From an uncultured Clostridia bacterium (lineage in GTDB: Bacteria; Bacillota; Clostridia; Oscillospirales; Oscillospiraceae), in contig CAMELY010000006.1 in assembly GCA_945926565.1 (NCBI GenBank), positions 1 to 22,680 of the forward strand: a stretch of 22,680 bases of DNA, given 5' to 3'. Positions within the stretch are counted from its first letter, which is position 1, and every line of letters starts with the position of its first letter. Below, in pieces: positions 1 through 7,618 of the stretch. The position numbers and the translations under genes are program-made. Below the pieces are notes generated by a model. That model made no database searches and was not told the origin of the DNA. It worked only from the letters and a program-made list of their open reading frames with translations.

Positions 1-478
1 GCTCGCCGCTCTCCACCCCGGTGGTGCCCAGCACCCCGGCGGCCAGGGCGGCCACAGGACGGAAGGGGGCGAACTGCTCCGGGCTGTGCTGAATCAGATG
101 CCGGGTCACCATGGTGTGGTCGGCGGCCCTGGGGCCCACCGCGTCCGGGGTCACCAGCCGGTTGCCCAGCCCCACCACCAGGGCGGACAGCCCCTCCCCC
201 TCCGGCAGCAGCCGGGTCAGCTCCCGGGCCAGGGCCTGGGCGGCCCGGGGAAAGGCGTCTGCCTCCCGGCGGAGCAGGCCGTTCAGGTCCAGGGTCAGAT
301 AGCGGCCCTGGGGCTTGCCCACCGCTTCGGCCCCCTCCGGGCTGGTGATCTCCACCTGGGTGACGGGAAAGCCCTGGATGGTGTCCTCGGTCACGGCGAC
401 GCCGGGAATCTCCCCGGTCTGCTGTTCGTTCAAAAGCTGAGTGGCCTCGATGGCCAGATCGGTACGCGGCAGTGGCAT
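1..478 (-). CDS. gpr: GPR germination (spore) endopeptidase, 5' part only
   Basis: Reading leftward from an ATG at 478, the frame stays open to the window edge and gives 159 residues of a protein usually about 320-370 residues long, so the C-terminal half is missing. The N-terminus carries RTDLAIEA, the conserved segment around the zymogen processing site. Further on are VVGLGNRLVTPDAVGP, a VTRHL segment and AAGVLGTTGVESGE, all hallmarks of the GPR family (peptidase A25). GPR degrades small acid-soluble spore proteins at germination, acting in the forespore and spore core, so the organism is an endospore former. The start is supported by GGGAGGAG a few bases upstream. It is divergent from rpsT, a common gpr-rpsT neighbourhood in Firmicutes. 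A sigma-G promoter would be expected in 479-600, but I see only weak candidates. Confidence 0.93.
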   Translation of the reverse strand, partial: MPLPRTDLAIEATQLLNEQQTGEIPGVAVTEDTIQGFPVTQVEITSPEGAEAVGKPQGRYLTLDLNGLLRREADAFPRAAQALARELTRLLPEGEGLSALVVGLGNRLVTPDAVGPRAADHTMVTRHLIQHSPEQFAPFRPVAALAAGVLGTTGVESGE

Positions 479-593
479 TTTGCTCTCCTCCCGGGGATGA
501 CCCCTATATCTGGTGGCGCAGTCTCTCTGCCTCCCTATTTTTTGCCGCCGGGGCGGGGATATGCAGGAATTTCAAAAAAATTTGAAAAAACAG

Positions 594-622
594 TTGCTTT
601 TTCCCCGGACAGATGCTAGAAT
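594..622 (+). promoter_or_regulatory. sigma-A promoter of rpsT
   Basis: The -35 is TTGCTT (594-599) and the -10 is TAGAAT (617-622), with a 17-nt spacer. The stretch just upstream (about 568-592) is A/T-rich with an inverted repeat (TTCAAA, four A, TTTGAA), resembling an UP element as expected for a highly expressed ribosomal protein gene. Transcription would begin near 629, giving a leader of about 45 nt. Confidence 0.8.
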
Positions 623-672
623 ACATACTTGCACAGGATTGTGCTCAATTGCTATTAGAGGAGGTGTTTGGT

Positions 673-939
673 TTGCCGAATATTAAGTCTGCCAAGAAGC
701 GCGTTCTGGTGACCGAGACCAAGGCCATGCAGAATAAGGCCGCCAAGTCTGCTGTGAAGACTTCCCTGAAGAAATTTGACGCCGCGGTGGCTGAGGGCAA
801 CCGCAGCGAGGCTGATAGCGCCTACAAAGTGGCTGTGCAGGCAATGGACAAGGCTGCTGCCAAGGGTCTGTTCCACAAGAACAAGGCCGCCCATACCAAG
901 AGCCAGCTGACCATCAAGCTGAATTCTGTCCAGGGCTAA
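673..939 (+). CDS. rpsT: 30S ribosomal protein S20
   Basis: 88 residues, rich in Lys and Ala. It begins LPNIKSAKKRVLVTE, the typical S20 N-terminus, and ends in the usual HKNKAAHTKSQL-type segment. S20 binds 16S rRNA and is needed for 30S assembly. The frame is open further upstream (to 613), but the family start is the TTG at 673. It sits 6 nt behind AGAGGAGGTG (657-666), and using it gives the normal family length. Non-AUG starts are known for rpsT (UUG in E. coli), where they take part in autoregulation. The gene is monocistronic, with a promoter at 594-622 and an intrinsic terminator at 964-990, and is divergent from gpr. Confidence 0.96.
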   Translation: MPNIKSAKKRVLVTETKAMQNKAAKSAVKTSLKKFDAAVAEGNRSEADSAYKVAVQAMDKAAAKGLFHKNKAAHTKSQLTIKLNSVQG

Positions 940-963
940 GGCTATACTTGTTGTCGCATAGGA

Positions 964-990
964 CCGTCTGCCAAAAGCAGACGGTTTTTT
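964..990 (+). terminator. rpsT intrinsic terminator
   Basis: Perfect 8-bp stem CCGTCTGC/GCAGACGG (964-971 and 977-984) with loop CAAAA, followed directly by six T (985-990). It lies 24 nt after the rpsT stop codon. Confidence 0.92.
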
Positions 991-1048
991 GCCATCCTGG
1001 GCGCTTATACTTTCTGAGGATGGATTCCAACCGGAAAGGGGGACTTGT

Positions 1049-1927
1049 ATGAAAAAATGGCTGGAACGGCCCAACGTTCTCTTTTGCCTGGAGCTGGTTC
1101 AGATCTATCTGGAGAAAAAGGTCTCCCGGGCCAGCGCCCAGCTGGCCTACTATATTCTGCTGAGCATTTTTCCGGTGCTGATCGTCGTCTCTGCGATTCT
1201 GGGCATGCTGCCTCTCTCCGGCTCTGACCTGCTGGGTGATGTCATCGACGTACTGCCCGCCGCCGTGGGCTCCCTGCTGGAGGATTACCTGCTCTATGTC
1301 CAGAACAATCAGAGCGTTGCGCTGATCAGCGGCGGCGTCATCATGACCATCACCGCCTCCTCCGCCGCATTCCGGGGCCTGATGGACATCTTCGGCGAGG
1401 TATTCGGCCAGCGGGTGCGAGGGGGCATCATCGGAGTGTTCTTCTCCGTCCTGCTCTCCCTGCTGCTGCTGGTGATGATTTACGGCAGTCTGCTGGTGGT
1501 GCTGCTGGGCGACTGGCTGCTGGGCATGATTCAATTTCTGCTGGATATGCCGGTGGTGCACTACAGCTGGCGGCTGATCCAGCTGCTGATGCCCTTTGGG
1601 CTGATCTTTCTTGCGCTGGCCCTGATCTACCGGCTCACCGCCCGCACCCCCCGGCACAAGCGGATGGTGCTCCCCGGGGCGCTGCTGGCTGCTGTGGCGC
1701 TGGTGGCGGCGACCCGCCTGTTTTCCACCTTCATCGGCGTCTCCAGCCGGTACGCCACCGTGTACGGCTCCCTGGCCTCGGTCATTATCCTGATGGTTTG
1801 GCTGTTTCTTTGCAGCAACATCCTGATTATGGGCAATATCTTCAATTTTGTCCGGGCCCGGCACCGGGAGCTCTACGGCACCGGCCGCCTGCCCCGGCTG
1901 CATCTGAAAAAGAATTCTGAAACATAA
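1049..1927 (+). CDS. YihY/virulence factor BrkB family membrane protein
   Basis: 292 residues with about six hydrophobic transmembrane segments. The N-terminal part carries the family signature around SAQLAYYILLSIFPVLIV. The C-terminal part has YGSLASVIILMVWLFLCSNI followed by a GNIFN segment, matching the conserved YGSLA...LMxWLY...GA.xN end of the YihY/BrkB (formerly RNase BN) family. Members are inner-membrane proteins of unsettled function. The RNase BN name was a misassignment, so no enzyme activity is claimed. An in-frame ATG exists upstream at 989, but it falls in the tail of the rpsT terminator; the ATG at 1049 follows GGAAAGGGGG with good spacing. The gene is transcribed alone, perhaps by read-through or from a weak promoter, and converges on the L,D-transpeptidase gene. 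Confidence 0.88.
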   Translation: MKKWLERPNVLFCLELVQIYLEKKVSRASAQLAYYILLSIFPVLIVVSAILGMLPLSGSDLLGDVIDVLPAAVGSLLEDYLLYVQNNQSVALISGGVIMTITASSAAFRGLMDIFGEVFGQRVRGGIIGVFFSVLLSLLLLVMIYGSLLVVLLGDWLLGMIQFLLDMPVVHYSWRLIQLLMPFGLIFLALALIYRLTARTPRHKRMVLPGALLAAVALVAATRLFSTFIGVSSRYATVYGSLASVIILMVWLFLCSNILIMGNIFNFVRARHRELYGTGRLPRLHLKKNSET

Positions 1928-1931
1928 AGTG

Positions 1932-1970
1932 CGCCCCTCCGCTCATCGCTGAGCAGAGGGGCGTGTTTTT
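1932..1970 (+). terminator. intrinsic terminator between convergent genes
   Basis: Stem CGCCCCTC (1932-1939)/GAGGGGCG (1956-1963), with further internal pairing (GCTCA/TGAGC), then GTTTTT at 1965-1970. The T tract favours termination of the plus-strand YihY gene. The minus-strand copy is followed only by ACTTTATG, so it would be a weak terminator for the gene coming from the right. Confidence 0.8.
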
Positions 1971-1986
1971 CCGCTTTACAGACGGA

Positions 1987-4900
1987 TCAATAGTAGGTCC
2001 AGGACGAGGCGCCGGCCTTGGCACTGACGCCCCAGATGGAGGTGTCATAGAAGAACTTGCCTGTGACGGCGGGATCGGTGGGGTCAGATTTACGGGAAGA
2101 AATCTTATCCACCTGAGGCACACCGAAGGGCCCGGCATTGGAGGTGTTCTTGTAGAGCACCACCGGTATACGGTGATCCTCGCCATAGCCGTTTTTCGTA
2201 ATATCCTGAATCAGGTAGGCATAGATGCACTGCATCCGGATACAACCGCCGGTATTATTTCTGTTGCTGACCATGCTGTTGTAAGAGGAGGAGGAGAAGC
2301 TGTAGGGGCTCTTGGAGCCGAAATACAGGGCGGAGTGGAACCAGCTGTAGGTGCCGCAGATATAGGTGGCATACTGCTCAAAGCTTCCGGAGTCCAGCCA
2401 ACGCTGTCCGGCTCTTGCCTTCAGATAGGCGGACGAGGTGCCTTCAACATATTTCGTTTTGCTGGGATTGCCCACGCAGCGCACCGAGACCGCCGGGATG
2501 CAGTAGGAATCTGTGGCGCTGTCGTAAAGGTAAATTGTGACGTAGCTGGGATTGCTGTCATTGGTATTGATACAAAATACGATTCGGCATTTCAGATTCC
2601 GGTAGCTCTTGCCAAAGTAGGAGTACAGGTTGGTAACCAGCGCGCCGGTCTTGGTGTCAAAGTAATACTTATAGGTGCTGCCGTTGCGTTTGAGGTACTG
2701 CCAGCCCACCAGGCAGACACCGTCCTTGACGTAATAGGTATTCCCATTTTTCTTCACCCAGCCGCTGCCGCTCATGGTGATGGAGAAGGTCATGCCGTCC
2801 TCATAAGCACCGTAGGAAACGTGCTTCTTGCCGTCGACAGTGGTAGTCTTGTAGGCCTTGACCGTGTAGTAATAGGCGGTGTTCTTATTCTTGACGGAGG
2901 TATCCTTATAAGAGAGGACAGAGGCGTCGGTGGTGGTGGCCAGCCGTTCCCACGTTCCGCCGGAGGTCTTGCGATAGACCATGTAGCCGTCGGCGCCGGA
3001 GACCGCCTTCCATTTGACTGTAGTACCGCTGGAGCTGCACAGCACCGACTCCATAGCAGGGGCAGGCAAGTAGATGGCGTAGATACCCGTGGAATTGTAG
3101 TAGCTCAGCGAGGTCTTATCCGAGGCCACAGCACGGACGGTATAGAAGTAATTTGTTCCTGCAGAGAGCTTGCTGGAATCCACATAGGTTTCCGTGGCGC
3201 CGCTGGAGATCGTCGCAATCTGTTTCCAGCTGCTGCCCTCTGTCTTCCGGTAGACCCGGTAGCCGGCGGCGCTGGGCACCTTGGTCCAGGAGATCTTGAT
3301 ACCGGAGGTCGTGTTCTGAGACGCAGCATTCAGGACCGGAGCAGACAGGAAGATATACTTCTGGTAGACGAAGCCGCCCCAGTTGTTCTTCGTGTCAAGG
3401 CCCACCTTCTGAATATCACCAGTGCCGTAATAGGCCCGGACGGTATAGTTGCAGGTCGTGCCGTTGGCGACGGATTCGGTATCCACATAAGAGGCGGAGG
3501 TAGCGCCGGCCTTGAGGGAACTGGCAGATATCTTAGTCAGGGTGACCAAAGTATCGCCCACCTTCCGGAACACCCGGTAACCAGTGGCCTTGCTGTCCAG
3601 CTCCCAAGTAACCCGGGTGCCATTGGAGGCGGCGGCCACCGTGACTTTGACCGGTGCATGATAGACAGACGCGGCAGCGGGCGTATAGTAACCGCTGATA
3701 TGGTCCTTGTCCTTATAAATTGCCCGGACAGTGTAATAGTACGCGCCGTTGGCCGCAGCGGTCTTATCCAGATAGCTGTTCTTGCCGGCCCCGGTCAGTG
3801 TCGTCAGAGTCTTCCAGTTGCTGTCCGCCGTCTTCCGGTAGACAATGTAGCCGGTAGCCCCGGTCACCGCAGTCCATTTGACTGTCATACCGGTACCGCT
3901 GCTGTAGACATCGCCCAACTCCGGCGCAGCCAAGTAGAGCAGGGCCGCCGCCGTTTTATAGGGGCTCCACAGGTTGGTGGTATAGGTCTTGTTCTTGTCC
4001 ATCGCGGCTGTATCGCCGTAATAGGCCCGGACGGTGTAGGTATAGGTCTTGCCGCTGACCGCGGTTTTGTCCAGATAGGATGCAGTGGTACCCTTGGTGA
4101 TATTGGCAACAATTGTGTAGCTGGATTCGCCGCTGGCTTTTCGGAAGACCCGATAGCCGGTGGCCTCGGCATCCTTGCTCCAGGTCACCTTTACGCCGCC
4201 GGCGGCATTGGCCGACTTAACCACAGGGGTGGCGTGGTAAGCGATGCTCTTGGTGGCATCGCTGCGGAAATCGTAGTATACGCCCCCGATTCCATCGGCA
4301 TTAAAGGCCCGGACGGTGTAGAAGTAGTGCATACCCACCTCGGCCTTGGTATCCGTATAGGTGGTGACCGTGTTCTTCACCTCACCCAGGAAAGTCCACT
4401 TGGCCGTGCTGGCGTTGGCCGCCTGACGGTAGATCCGATAGGTGGAAGCGCCGGCCACTTTGCTCCAGGTCAGGCTGATGCCGGTGCCGGTGCTGTAGGC
4501 TTTTGTAATCTCAGGGGCGGCCAGATAGTAGACACTGGCGCTGGCCGTATAACCGCTCCACAGGTTGGTGGTATAGGTCTTGTTCTTGTCCATCGCGGCT
4601 GTATCGCCGTAATAGGCCCGGACGGTGTAGGTATAGCTCTTGCCGCTGGCTGCGGTTTTGTCCAGATAGGATGCAGTGGTGCCCTTGGTGATATTGGCAA
4701 CCGTTTTGTAGCTGGATTCGCCGCTGGCTTTTCGGAAGACCCGGTATCCGGTCGCGTCAGCATCCCGGTTCCAGGAAACCATCGGACCGCCGGCTGCGGA
4801 CTTCACCGTGACCTTGGGGATCGCCCGATAGGTATAGCTCACCACGCTGGTATCACCGGAGAGAGAGCCGTCAGCATAGACCGCACGCACCTGATAGAAA

Positions 4901-5886
4901 TAGGTTGTGCCCACATTTGCTGCAGTGGAATCTGTATAGGTGGTTGTGTCGGCATTCACCGTGCCGATGGGATCCCCCCAAGGCTGGCTGGCGTCAGTAC
5001 GGCGGTAAATCCGGTAGCTCTGAGCTCGATCCAGCTTCTCCCAGGTGAGTGTGGGGCTGTCGCCGGTGCTGCTTTTCTGGGCCACACCGATGATATGTAC
5101 CGCGGGTATCAAGCCGGACTCATAAGACAGGCCTTCATACGCACCGGTGTAGAGGCCGTTCTCTTTTCCCTCCTGATTGAAGGCAAAGAGATAGCTGGAA
5201 TGCACAGCGGCATCCGGATCCACAAAGACCTCCGGGGCAGTATACACCATCCGGCTCTCATCCTCCGGGGTCTGGCCGTCCTCCTGCGTGGGGGCGTCAG
5301 TCAGGCTCAGATAGTGATCAGAGAAGAGAAACAGAGCTTCTTCACTCTGCAGCACGCCCTTGTCGTAGTAGAAGAAGTAGGGATGCTCCAGCATCTTCTC
5401 CCGGTCTTCCTCATTGTAGTCGTAAAAGGCCACGACGCCGGTATATTGCTCCTCGGCAGTCTTGCCGTCGGCTTCTTTGCCGGAATCAGCATAGCCGGTG
5501 ATGTATACAACCAGCTTCTCCGGAGCCTGATAGTTGCCTTCGGCGTCCAGATAGGCCGCGTTTACCGGAGTGTTGGGGGTTTCTGACTGCTGAGGCTCCT
5601 GGCCAGCCGGCTGCTCCTGGGCGGCAGGCTGCTCCTGAGCGGCAGGCTGTTCCTGGGCGGCAGGCTGTTCCTGAGCGGCAGGCTGTTCCTCGCCCCCAGG
5701 CAGAACAGTGTCCTGACTGTCGTCAAATGGGCTCAGGGCTGTTGTGGTCTCAACCTGGCCGATATCAGCCGCGCTGCTGTCGGACTCCTGGCTTCCGGAG
5801 ACCTCCACGGCGGCTGCCGGGAGGGACAGCACCATGAGTACAGCCAGCAGCAGGCTGACAGAACGGGTGAAGAGGGGATGTTTCAC
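1987..5886 (-). CDS. secreted multi-FN3 protein with C-terminal L,D-transpeptidase (YkuD) domain
   Basis: 1,299 residues from a GTG at 5886. An upstream in-frame GTG at 5895 abuts the AAGGAAG ribosome site, so 5886, 8 nt from it, is the better start. Order of parts: signal peptide (residues 1 to about 28); Q/P/A-rich linker with five hexapeptides (67-96); a region of about 160 residues I do not recognise; eight fibronectin III-like units (about 262-1036), each with a W...ATGYRVFRK-type core and a YTVRA strand; an aromatic/Gly segment (1039 to about 1085) resembling choline/cell-wall-binding repeats; and a YkuD-like domain. The last is shown by WFHSALYFG (His1184) and TGGCIRM (Cys1215), matching H...S-x-G-C-[IV]-R. 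The usual His of the SHGC motif is Gly here. L,D-transpeptidases make 3-3 peptidoglycan crosslinks or anchor proteins to the wall. It is probably co-transcribed with tatD and the radical SAM gene. The exact substrate is unknown. Confidence 0.85.
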   Translation of the reverse strand: MKHPLFTRSVSLLLAVLMVLSLPAAAVEVSGSQESDSSAADIGQVETTTALSPFDDSQDTVLPGGEEQPAAQEQPAAQEQPAAQEQPAAQEQPAGQEPQQSETPNTPVNAAYLDAEGNYQAPEKLVVYITGYADSGKEADGKTAEEQYTGVVAFYDYNEEDREKMLEHPYFFYYDKGVLQSEEALFLFSDHYLSLTDAPTQEDGQTPEDESRMVYTAPEVFVDPDAAVHSSYLFAFNQEGKENGLYTGAYEGLSYESGLIPAVHIIGVAQKSSTGDSPTLTWEKLDRAQSYRIYRRTDASQPWGDPIGTVNADTTTYTDSTAANVGTTYFYQVRAVYADGSLSGDTSVVSYTYRAIPKVTVKSAAGGPMVSWNRDADATGYRVFRKASGESSYKTVANITKGTTASYLDKTAASGKSYTYTVRAYYGDTAAMDKNKTYTTNLWSGYTASASVYYLAAPEITKAYSTGTGISLTWSKVAGASTYRIYRQAANASTAKWTFLGEVKNTVTTYTDTKAEVGMHYFYTVRAFNADGIGGVYYDFRSDATKSIAYHATPVVKSANAAGGVKVTWSKDAEATGYRVFRKASGESSYTIVANITKGTTASYLDKTAVSGKTYTYTVRAYYGDTAAMDKNKTYTTNLWSPYKTAAALLYLAAPELGDVYSSGTGMTVKWTAVTGATGYIVYRKTADSNWKTLTTLTGAGKNSYLDKTAAANGAYYYTVRAIYKDKDHISGYYTPAAASVYHAPVKVTVAAASNGTRVTWELDSKATGYRVFRKVGDTLVTLTKISASSLKAGATSASYVDTESVANGTTCNYTVRAYYGTGDIQKVGLDTKNNWGGFVYQKYIFLSAPVLNAASQNTTSGIKISWTKVPSAAGYRVYRKTEGSSWKQIATISSGATETYVDSSKLSAGTNYFYTVRAVASDKTSLSYYNSTGIYAIYLPAPAMESVLCSSSGTTVKWKAVSGADGYMVYRKTSGGTWERLATTTDASVLSYKDTSVKNKNTAYYYTVKAYKTTTVDGKKHVSYGAYEDGMTFSITMSGSGWVKKNGNTYYVKDGVCLVGWQYLKRNGSTYKYYFDTKTGALVTNLYSYFGKSYRNLKCRIVFCINTNDSNPSYVTIYLYDSATDSYCIPAVSVRCVGNPSKTKYVEGTSSAYLKARAGQRWLDSGSFEQYATYICGTYSWFHSALYFGSKSPYSFSSSSYNSMVSNRNNTGGCIRMQCIYAYLIQDITKNGYGEDHRIPVVLYKNTSNAGPFGVPQVDKISSRKSDPTDPAVTGKFFYDTSIWGVSAKAGASSWTYY
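3964..4151 (-). repeat. in-gene direct repeat, copy A (FN3 unit)
   Basis: About 188 bp nearly identical to 4555-4742, offset exactly 591 bp (197 codons, in frame). It encodes the RVFRKASGESSY...NLWS core of one FN3 unit. The first ~80 bp are essentially identical between copies; later differences are scattered. Confidence 0.88.
4555..4742 (-). repeat. in-gene direct repeat, copy B (FN3 unit)
   Basis: Partner of 3964-4151. The spacing of two FN3 units suggests duplication or gene conversion of an A/B domain pair. Confidence 0.88.
5599..5688 (-). repeat. five 18-bp tandem repeats (EQPAAQ)
   Basis: Five consecutive 18-bp units encode EQPAAQ four times and EQPAGQ once (residues 67-96 of the FN3/L,D-transpeptidase protein), forming an extended Pro/Gln linker after the signal peptide. 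Units differ only at wobble positions and one codon. Tandem units of this size can change number by slippage without shifting the frame. Confidence 0.93.
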
Positions 5887-5934
5887 AAGTGACACTTCCT
5901 TTTCATACTTTCAATCTGGCAGATGGGAACGGAG

Positions 5935-5949
5935 TGCATATGATATGCA
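5935..5949. promoter_or_regulatory. 15-nt perfect palindrome, possible operator
   Basis: TGCATAT, one central base, ATATGCA. It lies in the 79-nt gap between the radical SAM stop and the GTG of the FN3/L,D-transpeptidase gene, 49 nt upstream of that GTG. It overlaps a TATCAT that could be a -10, but no convincing -35 accompanies it. Its role as a regulator site is inferred from symmetry and position only. Confidence 0.35.
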
Positions 5950-5965
5950 GTGAAATGAGCGGAAT

Positions 5966-6571
5966 TTACCACTCAGTAGAATAGGTGCGAACCCGGTAGA
6001 CAGCGCCCAGGGCCCGGCAGATCCGGCCGCAGGCCTCGATCTCCTCCTGGGGCATGGTGTCCACCACCGTCATAATCACCTTGGGGACGTACTTGACCGC
6101 CTCCCGGGTGAAGTCCAGCATGGCCTGATAGCTCTCAATGCCGTATTTGCTCCGGCAGGTGGCCTGATAGTCCTCCGCCGTGGCCCGGTTGAGGGAGATA
6201 GAGAGAATGTCGAACTTCCCGGCAAAGAGGTGCGCTGTGGGCCTCCCGTGGATCAGGTCGCTGTGGCCGTTGGTGTCCATCCGGATGGGAATGGAGGAGT
6301 ACCCCTTCACCTGCTCCGCCACCCAGAGGATGTCCTCCAGGCGGTAGGTTGGCTCCCCGTAGCCGCAGAAGACCAGCTCCTGATATTGGGTCAGATCCCG
6401 CTTTTGGATGTCCGCCAGGATCTCCTCCCGGGTGGGCTCCCGCTCCAGCCACAGGGGGCCGGAGTCTCCCACCCGGTCGCCGGTGGTGCGCAGGCAGAAG
6501 GTACAGCTGCAGTCGCAGCGGTTGGTGGTGTTGACATAGAGATTCTTGCCATAGACGTAGGTGATGGTCAA
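5966..6571 (-). CDS. TatD-linked radical SAM protein
   Basis: 201 residues. The N-terminus has the [4Fe-4S]/SAM motif CxxxCxxC (Cys19, Cys23, Cys26, in the segment NRCDCSCTFC). The glycine-containing strand is FCGYGEPTYR, followed by a DTNGH segment and a conserved ISLNRATAEDYQ-type region. Size, motif context and position directly after tatD match the family known as TatD-associated radical SAM proteins, whose reaction is not established. The start is a TTG at 6571, 19 nt after the tatD stop, behind a modest GAGG about 10 nt upstream. No ATG fits, because the next in-frame Met lies beyond the Fe-S motif. Co-transcription with tatD is very likely. Confidence 0.86.
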   Translation of the reverse strand: MTITYVYGKNLYVNTTNRCDCSCTFCLRTTGDRVGDSGPLWLEREPTREEILADIQKRDLTQYQELVFCGYGEPTYRLEDILWVAEQVKGYSSIPIRMDTNGHSDLIHGRPTAHLFAGKFDILSISLNRATAEDYQATCRSKYGIESYQAMLDFTREAVKYVPKVIMTVVDTMPQEEIEACGRICRALGAVYRVRTYSTEW

Positions 6572-6590
6572 GATACAGTCGCCTCGTTTC

Positions 6591-7379
6591 TCAAGAGGAT
6601 TGGGGAATGCGGAAGAACCGGCGGCCGTTTTCTGTTGTGATCCGGGCGGTCTCTTCCAGGGACAGGCCCTTGATCTCCGCCAGCTTTTGGGCCACCTGAT
6701 ACACTCGGAGGGAGGAGTTCCGGCGGAACTTTTTGTCCTCCGGGGTGCGGGGATAGGGAATCATATAGGGGGAGTCGGTCTCAATCATGATCTTCTCCAG
6801 GGAGATGGCGGCAGCCACCTCCACAGGCCGCCTGGCGTTGGGGAAGGTGAGGGCTCCGGTGAAGGAGATCATCCAGCCCCGGTCAATCAGCTCTCTGGCC
6901 TGCTCCACACCGCCGGAGTAGCAGTGGAAGACCCCGCGCACGTCGGGATAGGCCCGGACAATCTCCATGGAGTCGGCGTGGGCCTCCCGGTCATGGAAGA
7001 TCACCGGCAGATCCAGCGCCCGGGCCAGCTCAAATTGGCGGCAGAGGCCCGCCTTCTGCATCTCCCGGGGGGCGTAGTCCTCCCAGTAGTAGTCCAGGCC
7101 GATCTCGCCGATGGCCCGCACCTTGGGATCCTCCGCCAACCGGCGCAGCTGCTCCAGGGCGTCATCATTCAGTTTTTCAATGTCCGACGGGTGAAAGCCC
7201 ACAGCGGCATAGATATGCGGAAACCGGCGGGCGCAGTCCAGGGCTTTTTGGGAGCTGTCCAGCTCACAGCCGGGGATCAGAGCCAGCTCCACCCCCGCCT
7301 GGGGCAGGCCGGAGAGCAGTTCCGCCCGATCCCGGTCAAAGGCCGGGGAATCATAGTGGGCATGGGTATCAAAATACAT
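6591..7379 (-). CDS. tatD: TatD family metal-dependent hydrolase (DNase)
   Basis: 262 residues from the ATG at 7379, the usual family length. The frame is open upstream to 7472, but that region contains the promoter, and the family begins at MYFDTHAHYD. Metal ligands of the TIM-barrel amidohydrolase fold are visible: HAH near the N-terminus, Glu in AIGEIGLDYY, His in IFHDREAH, His in FHCYSG and Asp in ETDSPY. TatD enzymes are Mg-dependent 3'-5' exonucleases or deoxyribonucleases, cytoplasmic, implicated in DNA repair and turnover and D-Tyr-tRNA quality control. The ribosome site is weak (GGAT close to the start). It is the first gene of a minus-strand operon and is divergent from the amidase gene. 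Confidence 0.94.
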   Translation of the reverse strand: MYFDTHAHYDSPAFDRDRAELLSGLPQAGVELALIPGCELDSSQKALDCARRFPHIYAAVGFHPSDIEKLNDDALEQLRRLAEDPKVRAIGEIGLDYYWEDYAPREMQKAGLCRQFELARALDLPVIFHDREAHADSMEIVRAYPDVRGVFHCYSGGVEQARELIDRGWMISFTGALTFPNARRPVEVAAAISLEKIMIETDSPYMIPYPRTPEDKKFRRNSSLRVYQVAQKLAEIKGLSLEETARITTENGRRFFRIPQSS

Positions 7380-7443
7380 AGCATCATCCGATCTCAGGGA
7401 AATCAACGGCATCCCCGGCTGAGCCAGGGGATACCTAAGTATC

Positions 7444-7472
7444 AGTATATCGGTTTTTCCTGGGAATTGCAA
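7444..7472 (-). promoter_or_regulatory. sigma-A promoter of the tatD operon
   Basis: On the minus strand the -35 is TTGCAA (7472-7467) and the -10 is TATACT (7449-7444), with a 17-nt spacer. The predicted leader is about 58 nt and contains two small inverted repeats (GATAC/GTATC and CCCC/GGGG). Confidence 0.78.
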
Positions 7473-7558
7473 TGTACAACTTGCTGTTTTCCCCCTGAAT
7501 TACCGGAAAACGCCTGCAAATAAATGAAAATTAAGAAGCTGCGGTCCCATCCCTCCGG

Positions 7559-7587
7559 TTGCGGCGAAAGGGGAAACATGGTACAAT
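7559..7587 (+). promoter_or_regulatory. sigma-A promoter of the amidase gene
   Basis: TTGCGG (7559-7564), 17-nt spacer, TACAAT (7582-7587), 31 nt before the ATG at 7619. The interval 7473-7558 between this and the divergent tatD promoter shows no gene. Confidence 0.75.
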
Positions 7588-7618
7588 GCAGGCAATTGGA
7601 TTGAAAAGGAGTCTTTTT

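Noticed and set aside
479..600. Possible sigma-G promoter for gpr (GCATA near 560 and an A-rich -10 like segment on the minus strand)
   Set aside because: Expected from gene function, but the -10 does not match CAT-n-n-TA well and the spacing is uncertain.
983..1011. TATACT at 1006-1011 as the -10 of a YihY promoter
   Set aside because: The bases 17 nt upstream (GGTTTT, in the rpsT terminator tail) do not resemble a -35, and no extended -10 TGn is present.
3964..4742. Repeats considered as a CRISPR array or insertion element
   Set aside because: They are in frame, encode FN3 units, and lack short regular repeat-spacer structure, terminal inverted repeats or a transposase.
1963..5586. A 1,207-codon open frame on the plus strand
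   Set aside because: It lies wholly opposite the FN3/L,D-transpeptidase gene. Its product is low-complexity Gly/Ile/Val/Ala repetition mirroring the FN3 repeats, and it has no ribosome site or recognisable domain.
5887..5913. Seven-codon frame MKRKCHL just before the FN3/L,D-transpeptidase start
   Set aside because: It consists mostly of the ribosome-binding region of the real gene and has no ribosome site of its own.
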